Shown: positions 43,367 through 54,017, counted from the first letter of the stretch. The stretch is 64,000 bases of DNA from Neobacillus citreus (GCF_018343545.2 NZ_JAGYPE020000017.1:1-64000); one strand, 5' to 3'. Notes: generated from the letters alone by a model not told the origin. Program-made: numbers and translations.

Positions 43367-46300
43367 TCATCTTACCTGAGCTGCTTCAGTTCCCTGATAA
43401 ATTCGATATGCTGGAACAATTGTGTCGGAAACAATTTCTTTTCCTTTTTCACGAATGAAGTCCAATTTATAATAGGCATCGAATCTTCGGCTGATTTCCG
43501 TCTTCACCAGTTCGGGCGGAGTGACGACGATGAATTGGAACTTCAGTTTTTCGGCGACTGAGAAAATCGGGTCGAGGACATGTGCTGATGCGGCTTGTCC
43601 GAACGGATTATCACAGACTAACGGAACCCAGCTTTGATCTGACTCATTTTTAACTGACAATAACATCATCATCATAACCATTCGGGCAGACAGCTTTTGT
43701 CCTCCACTGCCATCTGATTTCGTCTTTGAACCTTGATTAATGGTCTGCCAGGTTGAATAATGTTCTCTTTGCGGTTTTCCGTACATAAAGGCATTATCCG
43801 TCCGCATGTTATAGACGAGAAGCTCCGGGTATCTATTTCGTAGTGATACAAACAAAATCTGCTCATCACTAATAAGTTGTTTTATTTCTTGGTCTACAGC
43901 AAGATTATTGTGATCAATCGTATCAAATTGTTTGGTAATTTTGTTGATGGCAGCGACAAAATGCTGCTTCAGCAGCGGCTCGATATCTTCGGGCTTTTTA
44001 GGTAAAATATCTTCTTTTAGCTGCACAAGCGGGAAGGATCCTCGTTCATTTTTCAGCTTCATCTTTGCAATCATCGAACGGATCGCCTCTGAAATACTCA
44101 TCACCTTCATGCTTGCCCGGCTGGCCCAGAAGTTTTGAGCCTTTTCTGCCCGTTCTTTGTCCCGTTCTAATTGTTCCAAACCACCTTGTGAGAAGCGCTT
44201 CATATTTTTAACGATGCTTTGAATATGCGAATAATGCCTTGTATCCATATGGTCTAATGTTGTTAATACTTCATTTTTAAAACGAATCTCCCAATCCTTT
44301 CCTTCAATCGTCTGCTTTACATTACGTAAGGATTGTTCGATTTTCGCATGCTTCTCTTTGCCTTCTTCCTGAATCGCTTGATGTTTTTCACACCAGGATA
44401 TGATACATGCTTTCCCTTGACTCCTGATTTTTTCTACATCCATATCAGTAAAGGCTGCCGCTTCCTCCTTAAGGACCACGGATAATGTTAACAAATCCCC
44501 TTCGAAACCCGCAATGTTGGAGTCTATTTCTTTTTGGCGCTTTTCAGCCTGCTTTACTTCCTCTAGCGTTTGTTTCGTTTGGTCTTGTATTTCTACACCC
44601 TTTACTTCTAAGTCAAGCTCTTCCCATTCTTCAGGCGGCTTTTCATGTTTGGCCACTTTCTTTCCTGACTTATCACGCTGAACAATTGCATGCTTTAAGG
44701 AAGTTTCTGCGACGGTTACAGCCGTTCCTTGTTCCCGTTCTTCTTTTTCCGCCGTCTTCGCTTCCTTTTGGGCTGTTTGCAGCATATTTTCTAATATGCT
44801 TATAGGTTCATCTGGTTCCGGAGCGTCTTTCCACTCCTTATTATAGGTATCTAGTTTTTTCTCTAATTTATTTTGCTGCTTTTGTTCTGTTTCTTTTTTT
44901 GCTTGAATAACCAGCAATTCTCTTGCTTGTTCTTCTTTTGATTTTTGGAGCTGTTTTAACTCTTCAATACTGCCATTTAGCTCCTCTAATAAATGAGCTG
45001 ACAACCGTGGGATGTCTTCACACTGCTCTACTTTTTCATCAGGAGGAAATACCGCTGTTTCAATAAAGACGCCAATCTCTTTAATCGTTTGCTCGGTTGT
45101 AACCTTCCATTCTAAATACGTTTGATGCCACTTGGTTTGCAGGTCAATGATATGTTGGTGCTCTTTTCCTATTTCCTGCTGCGCTAAACTCGCGGCTTCC
45201 TTTTGTTTCTCTTTCTCTAACTTCAAACGTTTATTTTCTTGATGAATTAGCTTTTCACGCTCATATTCCGTTAATGTTTCTACATCTTTTGTCAGCGTTT
45301 CAATTTTTACTTTTGCCGTCTCAATCTGTTCTTTTAGCTGGAGCTGCAATTCTTTTTCTTTTTGCTGCTGTGTTGTGATTTCCTGTAATTTCGTCTTCAT
45401 AGAATGAAGAGTATACTGTTCCTGATTAAGCTCTCTTTCGATATCCACCGCGAGCTCGTGTGATAAAAATCGATCCATTTCTTTTAGAATACGACGCAAG
45501 GAAGTTTCTGTCTTTTCAATTTCAATAAGTGTTTCTTTCTTTTCTTCTATTTGCTTAGCAATACTAATTTTCCAGTTGGTAAATTGATTTTTATCCGTTA
45601 ATAGCTCTTTCTCAGTTCCGTTAATTATCACAAAGGTTGGCTGGTGATTTTCACTGTTCATTTCCTCACGCAAAAAGATCGGAACAGGACTTTTGAACAT
45701 TCTTCCGGAAAGAACCTGCTGATTAATTTTTTGCCATTGCTGTCCGCTAACAACTAACCCATACGGAAGGAGCGGATAGGATTCAAGGTGATTTGCAAGC
45801 TCTTCTTTACTTAAAGATTGGAGAAATTGCGTTCCATAAAACACATCGATGCCAGTTTTTTCATCAATCCATTCTTTTAATTCTTTCACATCTTTATTCG
45901 GAATCCAGAAGTGCTCATCATTTAAGGAATGATCCAGTTGAATTTCCCATAAATCTTTTTTAATTTGTTCAGCTTGTTCCCTATTATTGCCTAGTATGTC
46001 TTCAATTTGGATGACATATTTCGAAAGAAGCGCATGAGTTAGTGGTGCCGCGACATCATCTAACAATCCACGAAGACGATCCAACAGTTTTGCTTCTTTT
46101 TGTGTTTGCTCCTCATTTGCTTGCTTTAGTTTTTCACATTTTTCTTCCGAAAACTGAATCGATTGGACAAGCGTACCATGTATAGTGGCTAATTCGTTTT
46201 GCGCTTCACTAGATTCTTTATCTTTTGCTTGCAGCTCTTCTATCGAAACCTTTTTGTTGTCAATTTGTTTAGAAAGAAACTCGATAAAGCCCTTTAAATC

Positions 46301-47836
46301 ATAGGTTATCCGGTCACCAAATTCTTTAATGAGGTTTTCTTCCTTAGACTCAAATGTATGCATTTGTGTATATAGGAGATCAATTTCCGTACTAAGCCGA
46401 GCAATCTCACCAGTCTTTAGTTTCTCCTGCTGCGACAGGTCGTTTCCTTTTTTCTTCAAGAACTTTTGATAGCCCAGATACTGCTTAACAGCTTCTTTAA
46501 TGGAAAGATAAGACTGATCCCATTGCTTACCTGCTTCTTTTTTGATTTCATCCATTCGTTGATTTACTTGCTCTAGGCCGCTATTTTGTTCTAATGTAGC
46601 AATCTGCTGTGAAAGAGCGCGAATACTTTGCTCGTTTTCACTCCACTCCTTTAATAATACCTGAAAGGCTAGCTGTTCTTTTCGTTCTTGTTTCTCCTGA
46701 ACAATTGCTTGTAAGGAAGTATGCTTATTCTTTTCTTCTCCTAATTTCTTCTCCCAATCCAGTACCTCTCGGTGAGCTTTTGCAAATTCTAGATTGTCTT
46801 TTTGATAGCGTAAATCAGCTTGCCTTATCGTTAATTTTTCAATGTCTTCCTTTAAAACAAGCAGCATTTCCTCTTCGGATTGCTTTAAATGTTCCAAAGC
46901 ACCTAATAGTTGTCTTCCTTCCTTTATACTTGCTTGCACAATGTCTTTATGTTCGGCACCTTTAGCCAAGTTCTCTTCAAAAGGGACAATGTCTTCTAAA
47001 AATTCCTTATGTGCCTGCTCTCTTTTTAGAAGAATAGGCAAATCCTTTGCGATACTCGCCTGACTCTTGAAAATCTCAACAAGATCGTTCTTTTGCTCTT
47101 CTGTCCGGTGCAACACTTGACTAACCGTAGGAATGATTCGTTTTTGGAATAGGGAATGATCATCCTCGGCCCCCTCAAAGTATTTGCCAACGCCGCCTTC
47201 ATCCTTGTTAATGTCCTTCATAATATCCCAATCTTTACGGTTAATTCCGTATGTATCAAGAATGCGATAGTGTTTCTTGGTATCTCGGTAAACATCGTAG
47301 CCATTCCATTTTAAATAGTCCTTCAGGCTTTCAGTATCAGCAACTTCATCATTTTCAAATAATGGAATATGCTCTAGCGATACCTCTTCTTTCCGTTCAA
47401 ATTCTCTTGTGTAAAACGTAATATTAGGGATGATCTTGGCTTCCTGTTCCAAGGTTTTGCGATCATTGCCATTTTCTTCATTCATCGAAATCCGCTGTTC
47501 GGCTGAGAACATTCCTCCCGTTACCAGATGCCTGCGGTCTGAACCGTCCAATTCCCATTGAATGAGAACATGAAAGGTATAAGGAATAAATTGCTCTTTA
47601 TTATTAAAAAAGAACTGCTGATAATAACGATTGTTTTGTTTTCCCCATGAGGTTCCAGGTTTAAGTATTTGGAAGATGGTTTGCAGAAATACTCCTTTCC
47701 CGCCCCCATTCATCATTGCAATAAGGCCATTTGTGGATGTCTCGCCATTATGAAAGTGAAAGGTGGTATCTTTATATTGCTTTTGCATGCCATCATACTT
47801 CAGGCCTACAATTCTAATTCGATGGATTTTCGGCAT
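43367..47836 (-). CDS. jetC: Wadjet defence SMC-like ATPase JetC
   Basis: 1489 aa. Head motifs lie at both ends with coiled coils between (about 270-1240, very rich in Glu, Gln and Lys). The N-terminal phosphate loop is MMNGGGKGVFLQ, with Gly in place of the usual Ser/Thr after Lys48. The ABC signature SGGQKLSARM is near 1390, and the Walker B region is PLVCDNPFG with Asn at the usual catalytic Glu. In Wadjet systems this MukB-like motor extrudes DNA loops and detects small circular DNA. It overlaps jetB by 23 bp and is the last gene of the operon. Confidence 0.9.
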   Translation of the reverse strand: MPKIHRIRIVGLKYDGMQKQYKDTTFHFHNGETSTNGLIAMMNGGGKGVFLQTIFQILKPGTSWGKQNNRYYQQFFFNNKEQFIPYTFHVLIQWELDGSDRRHLVTGGMFSAEQRISMNEENGNDRKTLEQEAKIIPNITFYTREFERKEEVSLEHIPLFENDEVADTESLKDYLKWNGYDVYRDTKKHYRILDTYGINRKDWDIMKDINKDEGGVGKYFEGAEDDHSLFQKRIIPTVSQVLHRTEEQKNDLVEIFKSQASIAKDLPILLKREQAHKEFLEDIVPFEENLAKGAEHKDIVQASIKEGRQLLGALEHLKQSEEEMLLVLKEDIEKLTIRQADLRYQKDNLEFAKAHREVLDWEKKLGEEKNKHTSLQAIVQEKQERKEQLAFQVLLKEWSENEQSIRALSQQIATLEQNSGLEQVNQRMDEIKKEAGKQWDQSYLSIKEAVKQYLGYQKFLKKKGNDLSQQEKLKTGEIARLSTEIDLLYTQMHTFESKEENLIKEFGDRITYDLKGFIEFLSKQIDNKKVSIEELQAKDKESSEAQNELATIHGTLVQSIQFSEEKCEKLKQANEEQTQKEAKLLDRLRGLLDDVAAPLTHALLSKYVIQIEDILGNNREQAEQIKKDLWEIQLDHSLNDEHFWIPNKDVKELKEWIDEKTGIDVFYGTQFLQSLSKEELANHLESYPLLPYGLVVSGQQWQKINQQVLSGRMFKSPVPIFLREEMNSENHQPTFVIINGTEKELLTDKNQFTNWKISIAKQIEEKKETLIEIEKTETSLRRILKEMDRFLSHELAVDIERELNQEQYTLHSMKTKLQEITTQQQKEKELQLQLKEQIETAKVKIETLTKDVETLTEYEREKLIHQENKRLKLEKEKQKEAASLAQQEIGKEHQHIIDLQTKWHQTYLEWKVTTEQTIKEIGVFIETAVFPPDEKVEQCEDIPRLSAHLLEELNGSIEELKQLQKSKEEQARELLVIQAKKETEQKQQNKLEKKLDTYNKEWKDAPEPDEPISILENMLQTAQKEAKTAEKEEREQGTAVTVAETSLKHAIVQRDKSGKKVAKHEKPPEEWEELDLEVKGVEIQDQTKQTLEEVKQAEKRQKEIDSNIAGFEGDLLTLSVVLKEEAAAFTDMDVEKIRSQGKACIISWCEKHQAIQEEGKEKHAKIEQSLRNVKQTIEGKDWEIRFKNEVLTTLDHMDTRHYSHIQSIVKNMKRFSQGGLEQLERDKERAEKAQNFWASRASMKVMSISEAIRSMIAKMKLKNERGSFPLVQLKEDILPKKPEDIEPLLKQHFVAAINKITKQFDTIDHNNLAVDQEIKQLISDEQILFVSLRNRYPELLVYNMRTDNAFMYGKPQREHYSTWQTINQGSKTKSDGSGGQKLSARMVMMMMLLSVKNESDQSWVPLVCDNPFGQAASAHVLDPIFSVAEKLKFQFIVVTPPELVKTEISRRFDAYYKLDFIREKGKEIVSDTIVPAYRIYQGTEAAQVR

Positions 47837-48560
47837 GCTCCCCCACCTCCGCAGTCATTAATTTTTTGAATAATTCATAACGATCATAATCGTGATAGAG
47901 GTATTCAATTCGCTCAAACAGCTCCTGTTTCGGGATTGCCTTTGGAATATCATCCCGGTCCAGAATGACGATCAGTCCCTCCGTCTCTAATAAGCGCATG
48001 CTGCTTGCTATTAAACCGATTCTAGTTCGTCTATTGCCTTTTTTAGCCCCATAATCATCCGTTTCAACCTCCATGTATTTCCAGGTTGTCACAACATCCT
48101 TCATATCAATTCTTTCCTCTTCTCCGAAGGCAGAGTTCGCTTTAAGAATGCTATCCCATTTCATGATCAGATCGTTGACAAGACGCTCTAATGCGTAATA
48201 GCTAATTCCTTCCCGCTTCGTACGGATTTTAGCAGCTTGGTTGCTGTCAATGGCCGCTAAAAATGCCATGATGACAATACTAACAAGATGAAAGTGCTTT
48301 TTCGATTCGATTTGCTTATGTTTATCTTTCAGATGCGTAAAATTCGTCGCAAAGATCGAGCCAGTGGGCTGGACAACCAAATGGATCCGTTTCGGCGATT
48401 CAATAATATATGTACCTGATTCGTCTGCTAATAAAAGAACCGTCTGTCTCACTTCCGGATCAAAATACGTCTCGAAATGTTCGCTATTTTCGTCAATTAC
48501 TTTTTCTTTTAATAGAGTAAAATAGACAGCTGATGCTTTTTTTATAGATTCTGCATTCAT
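47814..48560 (-). CDS. jetB: Wadjet protein JetB (MukE/kleisin-associated-like)
   Basis: 248 aa, soluble, mostly helical with a winged-helix-like C-terminal part (ERIDMKDVVTTWKYME and RTRIGLIASSMRLLETEGLIVIL). No enzymatic motif. By position and size it matches the MukE-like JetB subunit that joins JetA and JetC. The start overlaps the jetA stop by 4 bp. Identity rests mainly on the operon context. Confidence 0.8.
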   Translation of the reverse strand: MNAESIKKASAVYFTLLKEKVIDENSEHFETYFDPEVRQTVLLLADESGTYIIESPKRIHLVVQPTGSIFATNFTHLKDKHKQIESKKHFHLVSIVIMAFLAAIDSNQAAKIRTKREGISYYALERLVNDLIMKWDSILKANSAFGEEERIDMKDVVTTWKYMEVETDDYGAKKGNRRTRIGLIASSMRLLETEGLIVILDRDDIPKAIPKQELFERIEYLYHDYDRYELFKKLMTAEVGEHAENPSN

Positions 48561-50080
48561 CTTTTTTCCTCCAGTACACAGATCTTAAACGGGGTAATTT
48601 TCGTTTGATACCAAAGAAAAGACTCCGCCCGATGGTCAAACATGGTGAAGATTTTCAAGCCTTCAAACACTTGAAATTGTGGATATTCCTGCATTAGTTT
48701 ATAAAGAAGAATTTCCCGCTCGTCACTTAATGTTTCTTCTTTCCGATGCAGCACCTGAACCTTCAGCGGCTTTTTATCAAACATCATCCATAAATCAATT
48801 GATTCAGATTCTTCAAACCATAAATCCTGTACTTCTAATGGAAGCGTCGATAAATCAGCTAATGAAAACTCCCCGTATGTTTGTAAATGCTGAAAAACAT
48901 AACTCCATGCCTTAACAACTGAATCCCAGTTCGTCACTCGCACTCGAGTAATGCTTTCTTCTGATTCTTCTTCGATTACAGGATCCGTTAGTTGATTTTC
49001 ATCAAATTCTTGTTCGCCCCAGATCCAATCAAGCGGCAGAATAAATTCATTCTTCGGTGAAAATAAGGGAGAAAGGACTCGTTCGATCGCCTCGAAACTG
49101 TTGACCCCTTCTATCATTAACCAATTTTCATAAAACTGTTCGCGAAATGAAACCAGACTGGTTTCCCAAAACAAGGAGGGATTTTCCGCTTTTAATTTCA
49201 TCTCATAGGAGATATTTTGGATGACTAGCTTGGCAAAGCGGTCATGCAGCTGCCTTGTATGGCCAATTTTTTCTTGGAGCAGGAACAATTCCTTTTGGAT
49301 AGGATGGTCCTCTTCATTTCTTCGTTTCGATTTCTCTATCATCCTAGTAATGGTCCGGAAGTGATTTTTTTCTTCCTCAAATTGCTTTTCAATTTCAACC
49401 CGATTGTCGGCCCTTTGCCATTCTTCTTCCATCAGCAAGATTTTGGGATTATTTATCATTTCCTTTTGGAAAGTGAATTCCTTTGCCATTAAGCGATTTA
49501 CGCGTGAAATAAGGTGATCGAGGTTTCGGGTAGCTTTTCTAAAATTACCGTTCTTAATTAGCTGCATACTATAGAGTTGTTCGATTGTAATGGAGAATTC
49601 TTCGGCCATCTCCCTGCTCATAAAAATCATTTCCTGAGAGACATCCGTAAGTTTATAAACGATCGATCCGCCCAACTCTAAATTCGTATAGATTTCATCC
49701 ATCGTGACATAACGGAAAACCTGAGTTTCCCATGATTGTTTTATTTCATCGTAATATAAGGCTTCAAATGGTTGGCTATACTCTTCTTTTCCCTGATATA
49801 ATAACCCGCTTGTAATCCGTTCAATTTGTTTATCATCTGCCAGCAGCTTCATTTGCTTAATGGTGTCCTCTACCATATACTTGATATCTGATTTGCGTCT
49901 ATGATCATCATCATTTAATTCCCGGTAAAAGATGGTCAGGAGCACTTGCATGAGAATCGTTTGGACATAAGGCTTCAGCTCCCCTACTTCCATTCCCCTG
50001 CCAAGCTCAAACAGAGGATTTAATCGTTGCATCCGCTGGGCAAAACCTTCCCATGATTCGTTCAAGTCCATCTCCTCCAT
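48557..50080 (-). CDS. jetA: Wadjet protein JetA (MukF-like kleisin)
   Basis: 507 aa. An N-terminal helical domain (about 1-120) precedes a long charged helical middle (about 190-290, EEEKNHFRTITRMIEKSKRRNEEDH) and a C-terminal winged-helix-like part. This fits a kleisin-like subunit bridging two JetC heads. It overlaps jetD upstream (19 bp) and jetB downstream (4 bp), so the operon is tightly coupled. Sequence similarity to MukF is weak; the call uses context. ATG at 50080 or 50071 are both possible. Confidence 0.8.
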   Translation of the reverse strand: MEEMDLNESWEGFAQRMQRLNPLFELGRGMEVGELKPYVQTILMQVLLTIFYRELNDDDHRRKSDIKYMVEDTIKQMKLLADDKQIERITSGLLYQGKEEYSQPFEALYYDEIKQSWETQVFRYVTMDEIYTNLELGGSIVYKLTDVSQEMIFMSREMAEEFSITIEQLYSMQLIKNGNFRKATRNLDHLISRVNRLMAKEFTFQKEMINNPKILLMEEEWQRADNRVEIEKQFEEEKNHFRTITRMIEKSKRRNEEDHPIQKELFLLQEKIGHTRQLHDRFAKLVIQNISYEMKLKAENPSLFWETSLVSFREQFYENWLMIEGVNSFEAIERVLSPLFSPKNEFILPLDWIWGEQEFDENQLTDPVIEEESEESITRVRVTNWDSVVKAWSYVFQHLQTYGEFSLADLSTLPLEVQDLWFEESESIDLWMMFDKKPLKVQVLHRKEETLSDEREILLYKLMQEYPQFQVFEGLKIFTMFDHRAESFLWYQTKITPFKICVLEEKR

Positions 50081-51135
50081 GTTTCAATCGTTAATACCTC
50101 TTGCGGGATTCGCTTTTTTTCCTGCCATAATTGATGTAATAATGCTTGCTCCTCATCTGTAAACCATTGAAAAAATAAATCACGGTATTTGAGGTTTTGC
50201 GTTTGCCCCATTTTCTGGTCATTTTTTTGATCTCGACATTCTAGCATTTTCCGATAAATTTTTAAGGCAGGCTGAATGCTGTTATCCGGGTATTTTTCGA
50301 TCAGCCGGATGAGGATACCGTACCCCGCCGCATCAAGATCACCTGCGTAGTAGAATAGATAGGATTTGGGCGGAAACATTCGAAAGAAAAAGGAAAAGCT
50401 CTGTTCAATTTTCGTGCCTTCCCCGTAAATAATGAGTTCTGGCTCATAATCGAGTTGATTCGCTTCCAATAATTTAATAGAAGTATGAAAGAACGATAGA
50501 TTTTCGATGATGAGTACTCTATGAATATCTTTTATTTCTTTCCCTTGTTTCATCCAAAATACAAAAGGCTCCCCATACTTCACCATTTTAAGTTGGTCCT
50601 CTGATATTCCTATTCTCGTTAAAAATCCTTTTCCATCAGGAAATTCATCACTATCCAATAAGAATTTTTCATGGCCAAAGAGCTCCAGGCTTCTTTCTTC
50701 GAATGATACGATTTCCCGTTCCTGGCTGGACTTTAGAAACGTATATACATTCTGGATTCGCTGCCACTCTTCTTTCGTCTGCCATTCGGGATGCCGCTCA
50801 TAATAGGAAAAATCAAACCGATCACTTAATTTCATCATCTCAAGACGATCCCATTTGTCGGCCTGAACTTTTATATTTACCCAGTAATATAAGGAAAGAG
50901 CTGGTGTTTTACCATTGTATTGATTATTTTGAATAGGGATTAGCTGTCCCTCAGCCTGCAGTGTTTCGATCGCGCGATAAAACAACGAATATCCGTCCAT
51001 TTCAAAATAATCATCCACTAACTTACGCAACTGAAATTCTAAATCGTTACTATTAATTTTCTTTTTTTGCTTAGGGTGTTGAATATCGCTAATAAACCCT
51101 CTTACCCTTGTTTCAATGATGTCGATTGTACTCAC
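50062..51135 (-). CDS. jetD: Wadjet nuclease JetD (Toprim domain)
   Basis: 357 aa. The N-terminal part (about 1-180) is a winged-helix/arm region. The C-terminal Toprim fold shows the Glu motif RVLIIENLSFF (near 210) and the DxD motif YYAGDLDAAGYGI (near 270), which bind the catalytic metal. In Wadjet systems JetD cleaves the plasmid that JetABC has reeled in. It is the first gene of the operon, in the order D-A-B-C, an arrangement that differs from jetABCD operons and may mark a type II-like subtype. Confidence 0.88.
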   Translation of the reverse strand: MSTIDIIETRVRGFISDIQHPKQKKKINSNDLEFQLRKLVDDYFEMDGYSLFYRAIETLQAEGQLIPIQNNQYNGKTPALSLYYWVNIKVQADKWDRLEMMKLSDRFDFSYYERHPEWQTKEEWQRIQNVYTFLKSSQEREIVSFEERSLELFGHEKFLLDSDEFPDGKGFLTRIGISEDQLKMVKYGEPFVFWMKQGKEIKDIHRVLIIENLSFFHTSIKLLEANQLDYEPELIIYGEGTKIEQSFSFFFRMFPPKSYLFYYAGDLDAAGYGILIRLIEKYPDNSIQPALKIYRKMLECRDQKNDQKMGQTQNLKYRDLFFQWFTDEEQALLHQLWQEKKRIPQEVLTIETWRRWT

Positions 51136-51292
51136 CTACTTATATCTTCTTAGGGTCATGAAAAGACTCCTATTAATATTTTAGACATCCTTTTATTATA
51201 AACTAGTTGCGTGATTGTTCGTAAATGAAATTTTTCTAAAATAATAGATTGAAATAAACAAAAAACGAATCAGTGAAAAATTCACCGAAAAA

Positions 51293-51345
51293 TAGTGCCT
51301 GACCCCCGGCGCTGTAATGCTTTAAATGTCGGGGGTCAGGCACTA
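51293..51345. repeat. REP-like GTGCCTGACCCCC inverted repeat
   Basis: TAGTGCCTGACCCCCG (51293-51308) and CGGGGGTCAGGCACTA (51330-51345) are perfect 16-bp arms around a 21-nt loop. It lies 15 bp past the stop of dbpA, so it can also act as a terminator stem. Repeats of this kind are scattered in Bacillaceae genomes. Confidence 0.7.
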
Positions 51346-51360
51346 GAATTCAGTGTGAAA

Positions 51361-52806
51361 TTATTTTAGGGCTTTACTAACTTTTAGCTTCTTCCCTTTT
51401 ATGGTTGTATTCTCCATGGCTTGTAAAACGAGAGAGCCTTTTCCATTCAGAATATCAACATAGGACATTTGATCCTGGATCGTAATAATCCCAATATCAT
51501 CGGCAGTTACTCCAGGAATTTTCGCAATCGTTCCAACAAAATCCACCGCACGAAGCTTCTTCTTTTTTCCACCGCTAAAATATAGTTTCATGATATCTTG
51601 GTTAATTCTGGCGGTTTTATTATTTCTGACGACTCGTCGGCCGCTGATTTTTTCCTCGAAAGAAGCTTTCATATCAGCAACTTCGTTTGGCTTAGGTGCA
51701 TCCATTATTGGAATTTCAAAGCCAATATACCGTTCAATAGCTTTAACCAATTTTCCTTCATAAGGTGTCACAAACGTAATCGCTTTTCCTTCATTTCCCG
51801 CGCGGCCGGTTCGGCCAGTACGATGGACATAACTCTCTTTTTCCATTGGAACATCAAAGTTGATAACAAGTGTCACATTATCAATATCAATCCCTCGTGC
51901 TGCTACGTCGGTGGCAACTAAATAACGGAAATTCCCCATTTTGAAACCATCCATTACAGCAAACCGATCTTGTTGTTCTAATCCGCCATGGAGTCTTTCA
52001 CAAGAATAATTGGATTCTTCCAATTCGGTATAGACAGTATCAACGTGTTCTTTTGTTCGGCAAAAAATAAGGCAGCTGTCTGGATTTTCAACGACGGTAA
52101 CATCTTTCAAGAGTGGAATTTTTTTATCTTCCGTCACTTCAATTAAACGATGTTCTATTGTATCCGCCGTGACACCGGTAGCCTCAATCTCGACATTAAT
52201 AGGATTTTTCATATACTTATGGCAGAGGTTTTCAACATCCTTAGGTAATGTTGCCGAAAATACCATTGTTACTCTGTTTAAAGGGAGTTCATTGATAATT
52301 GATTCTACTTCATCGATAAAACCCATATTTAGCATTTCATCAGCTTCATCAATAATTAGATACTTTATTTTATCAAGAATCAGAGTTTCTCTTTCAATAT
52401 GATCTATAACACGACCTGGAGTACCAACAACTACATGGTTTTTTTGTTTCAATTCTTCTTTTTGTTTCGTAAAAGGTTCTTTTCCGTAAACAGCCATAGC
52501 TTTGATCCGTTTAAACCTTCCAATATTCGTAATGTCATCGCGAACTTGAACAGCCAGTTCTCTGGTTGGTGTAAGGATTAAGACCTGTGGCATTTTTTCT
52601 TCCCATTCAATCAGTTCGCAAATAGGAATTCCAAAGGACGCAGTCTTACCGCTGCCTGTTTGAGATTTTACAACAAGATCTTGATTTGCCAATGCTAACG
52701 GAATGACCTTACGCTGAACCTCTGTCGGAGCTTCATATTTTAATACCTCTAAAGATCTTCTTATTTCATCGCTTAAATTATAAACCTCAAAACTAGTTTC
52801 ACTCAT
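51361..52806 (-). CDS. dbpA: DEAD-box RNA helicase DbpA/YxiN
   Basis: 481 aa. Helicase motifs in order: Q motif region [26 protein letters not shown] (motif I, seen as [10 protein letters not shown]), PTRELAVQV (Ia), TPGRVIDH (Ib), DEAD in [13 protein letters not shown] (II), SAT (III), [15 protein letters not shown] (V) and [10 protein letters not shown] (VI). The C-terminal DbpA RNA-binding domain (about 405-481, [21 protein letters not shown]) targets hairpin 92 of 23S rRNA, so the role is in 50S ribosome assembly. ATG preceded by GAGG. Confidence 0.95.
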   Translation of the reverse strand: MSETSFEVYNLSDEIRRSLEVLKYEAPTEVQRKVIPLALANQDLVVKSQTGSGKTASFGIPICELIEWEEKMPQVLILTPTRELAVQVRDDITNIGRFKRIKAMAVYGKEPFTKQKEELKQKNHVVVGTPGRVIDHIERETLILDKIKYLIIDEADEMLNMGFIDEVESIINELPLNRVTMVFSATLPKDVENLCHKYMKNPINVEIEATGVTADTIEHRLIEVTEDKKIPLLKDVTVVENPDSCLIFCRTKEHVDTVYTELEESNYSCERLHGGLEQQDRFAVMDGFKMGNFRYLVATDVAARGIDIDNVTLVINFDVPMEKESYVHRTGRTGRAGNEGKAITFVTPYEGKLVKAIERYIGFEIPIMDAPKPNEVADMKASFEEKISGRRVVRNNKTARINQDIMKLYFSGGKKKKLRAVDFVGTIAKIPGVTADDIGIITIQDQMSYVDILNGKGSLVLQAMENTTIKGKKLKVSKALK

Positions 52807-53114
52807 GTATTAACCTCGTTTTTATGTATTATTCGGCTTATCTATAGGATTCTCTCGAACAAAAATCATATGCATAATCTGAATATTAGTCATTATACTT
52901 GAAATGCGGGCAAAAACGAACAATGAAAAACACTGTTGCAGCTGGGGGATTCAAAATGGGCAGTAAAACCCAAAAATGGCTTTAGTAAATTCCACAAAAA
53001 TTAAATATTTTGATTTGTATAAATATTTAATTTCATTTCATTGTATTTCCATAGAGTCTAAGATAAAATTTTGATTAATATATATCTAAATTCTATAGGT
53101 GTGGGGTGAGAGTC
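52807..53114. other. Divergent promoter region of dbpA and the LysR gene
   Basis: About 308 bp of A/T-rich DNA with no gene. It must hold the promoters of both dbpA and the LysR-type gene. No operator or riboswitch was recognised. Confidence 0.5.
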
Positions 53115-54017
53115 TTGGAACCCAAAATCCTTCGCTATGTGATTATGCTAGCAAATGAGAAAAATTTTTCAAAAGCGGCGGAAAAACTTCATATGGCGCA
53201 GCCTTCCTTAAGTTATCAAATTATGAAATTAGAAAATGAGCTTGGTACTCAATTATTCAATAGAGGTCATGGTGAAGTCCAACTGACCTATACAGGAAAA
53301 GTTTTTGTCGAACACGCCTTAAAAATAAATGATCAATTCAATCAGTTAAAAAAACAAATCGATGATGTAACCGATATGCAGAAAGGTCAGTTGTGTATTG
53401 GGAGTTTGGCAACAACAGGTGCATACTTATTACCTGAAGCCATTTCAGCATTTAAAAATAAATATCCTGGAATAGAACTTGTCCTACTTGAAGATAATGC
53501 TCCCAACCTAGAATTACTGGTGTTACGGGGGCTGGTTGAAATTAGCTTACAATCTATGCCCATAACACATAAAGAACTTGAAATAGAAACCATACTAGAA
53601 GACGATGTTTATCTCGCCATTCCTCCTTCACATCCTCTAGCCAAATCTAAAAAGGTGAATTTGAATGATTTTCAAGATGAGTTCTTTATCCTATTAAAAA
53701 AAGAGTCTTCATTTAGAATAGAAACGGAGAATCTATGTAGAAAGGCTGGTTTTGAACCAAGGATTATATTCGAAAGTATTAATATATTGACTTGTCTTTC
53801 TCTAGTATCAACAGGGATGGGAATTACCTTCGTCCCGGGTATGGTAATAAAAAACACGCCGGCTCCCCAACCGTTAGTTTATTTGCCAGTTCGTTTGGCT
53901 AACAACCATAAGAGAAAAGTCGTGTTTGTCTACAAGAATGGAAGGTATCTTTCTAAAGCAGCGCGTTCCTTTATCGACATTATGAAAAGAGTTACCAAAT
54001 CGAAATACACCGGTTAA
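53115..54017 (+). CDS. LysR-family transcriptional regulator
   Basis: 300 aa. The N-terminal HTH is NFSKAAEKLHMAQPSLSYQIMKLENELGTQLFNR, followed by a hinge and an effector domain with GSLATTGAYLLPEAISAFK and GMGITFVPGM. It belongs to the CynR/CbbR-like group. TTG at 53115, 6 nt after GGGGTGA, is preferred over GTG at 53106. It converges with the TRAP-CoA operon and is the obvious candidate regulator, but no LysR box was located. Confidence 0.88.
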   Translation: MEPKILRYVIMLANEKNFSKAAEKLHMAQPSLSYQIMKLENELGTQLFNRGHGEVQLTYTGKVFVEHALKINDQFNQLKKQIDDVTDMQKGQLCIGSLATTGAYLLPEAISAFKNKYPGIELVLLEDNAPNLELLVLRGLVEISLQSMPITHKELEIETILEDDVYLAIPPSHPLAKSKKVNLNDFQDEFFILLKKESSFRIETENLCRKAGFEPRIIFESINILTCLSLVSTGMGITFVPGMVIKNTPAPQPLVYLPVRLANNHKRKVVFVYKNGRYLSKAARSFIDIMKRVTKSKYTG

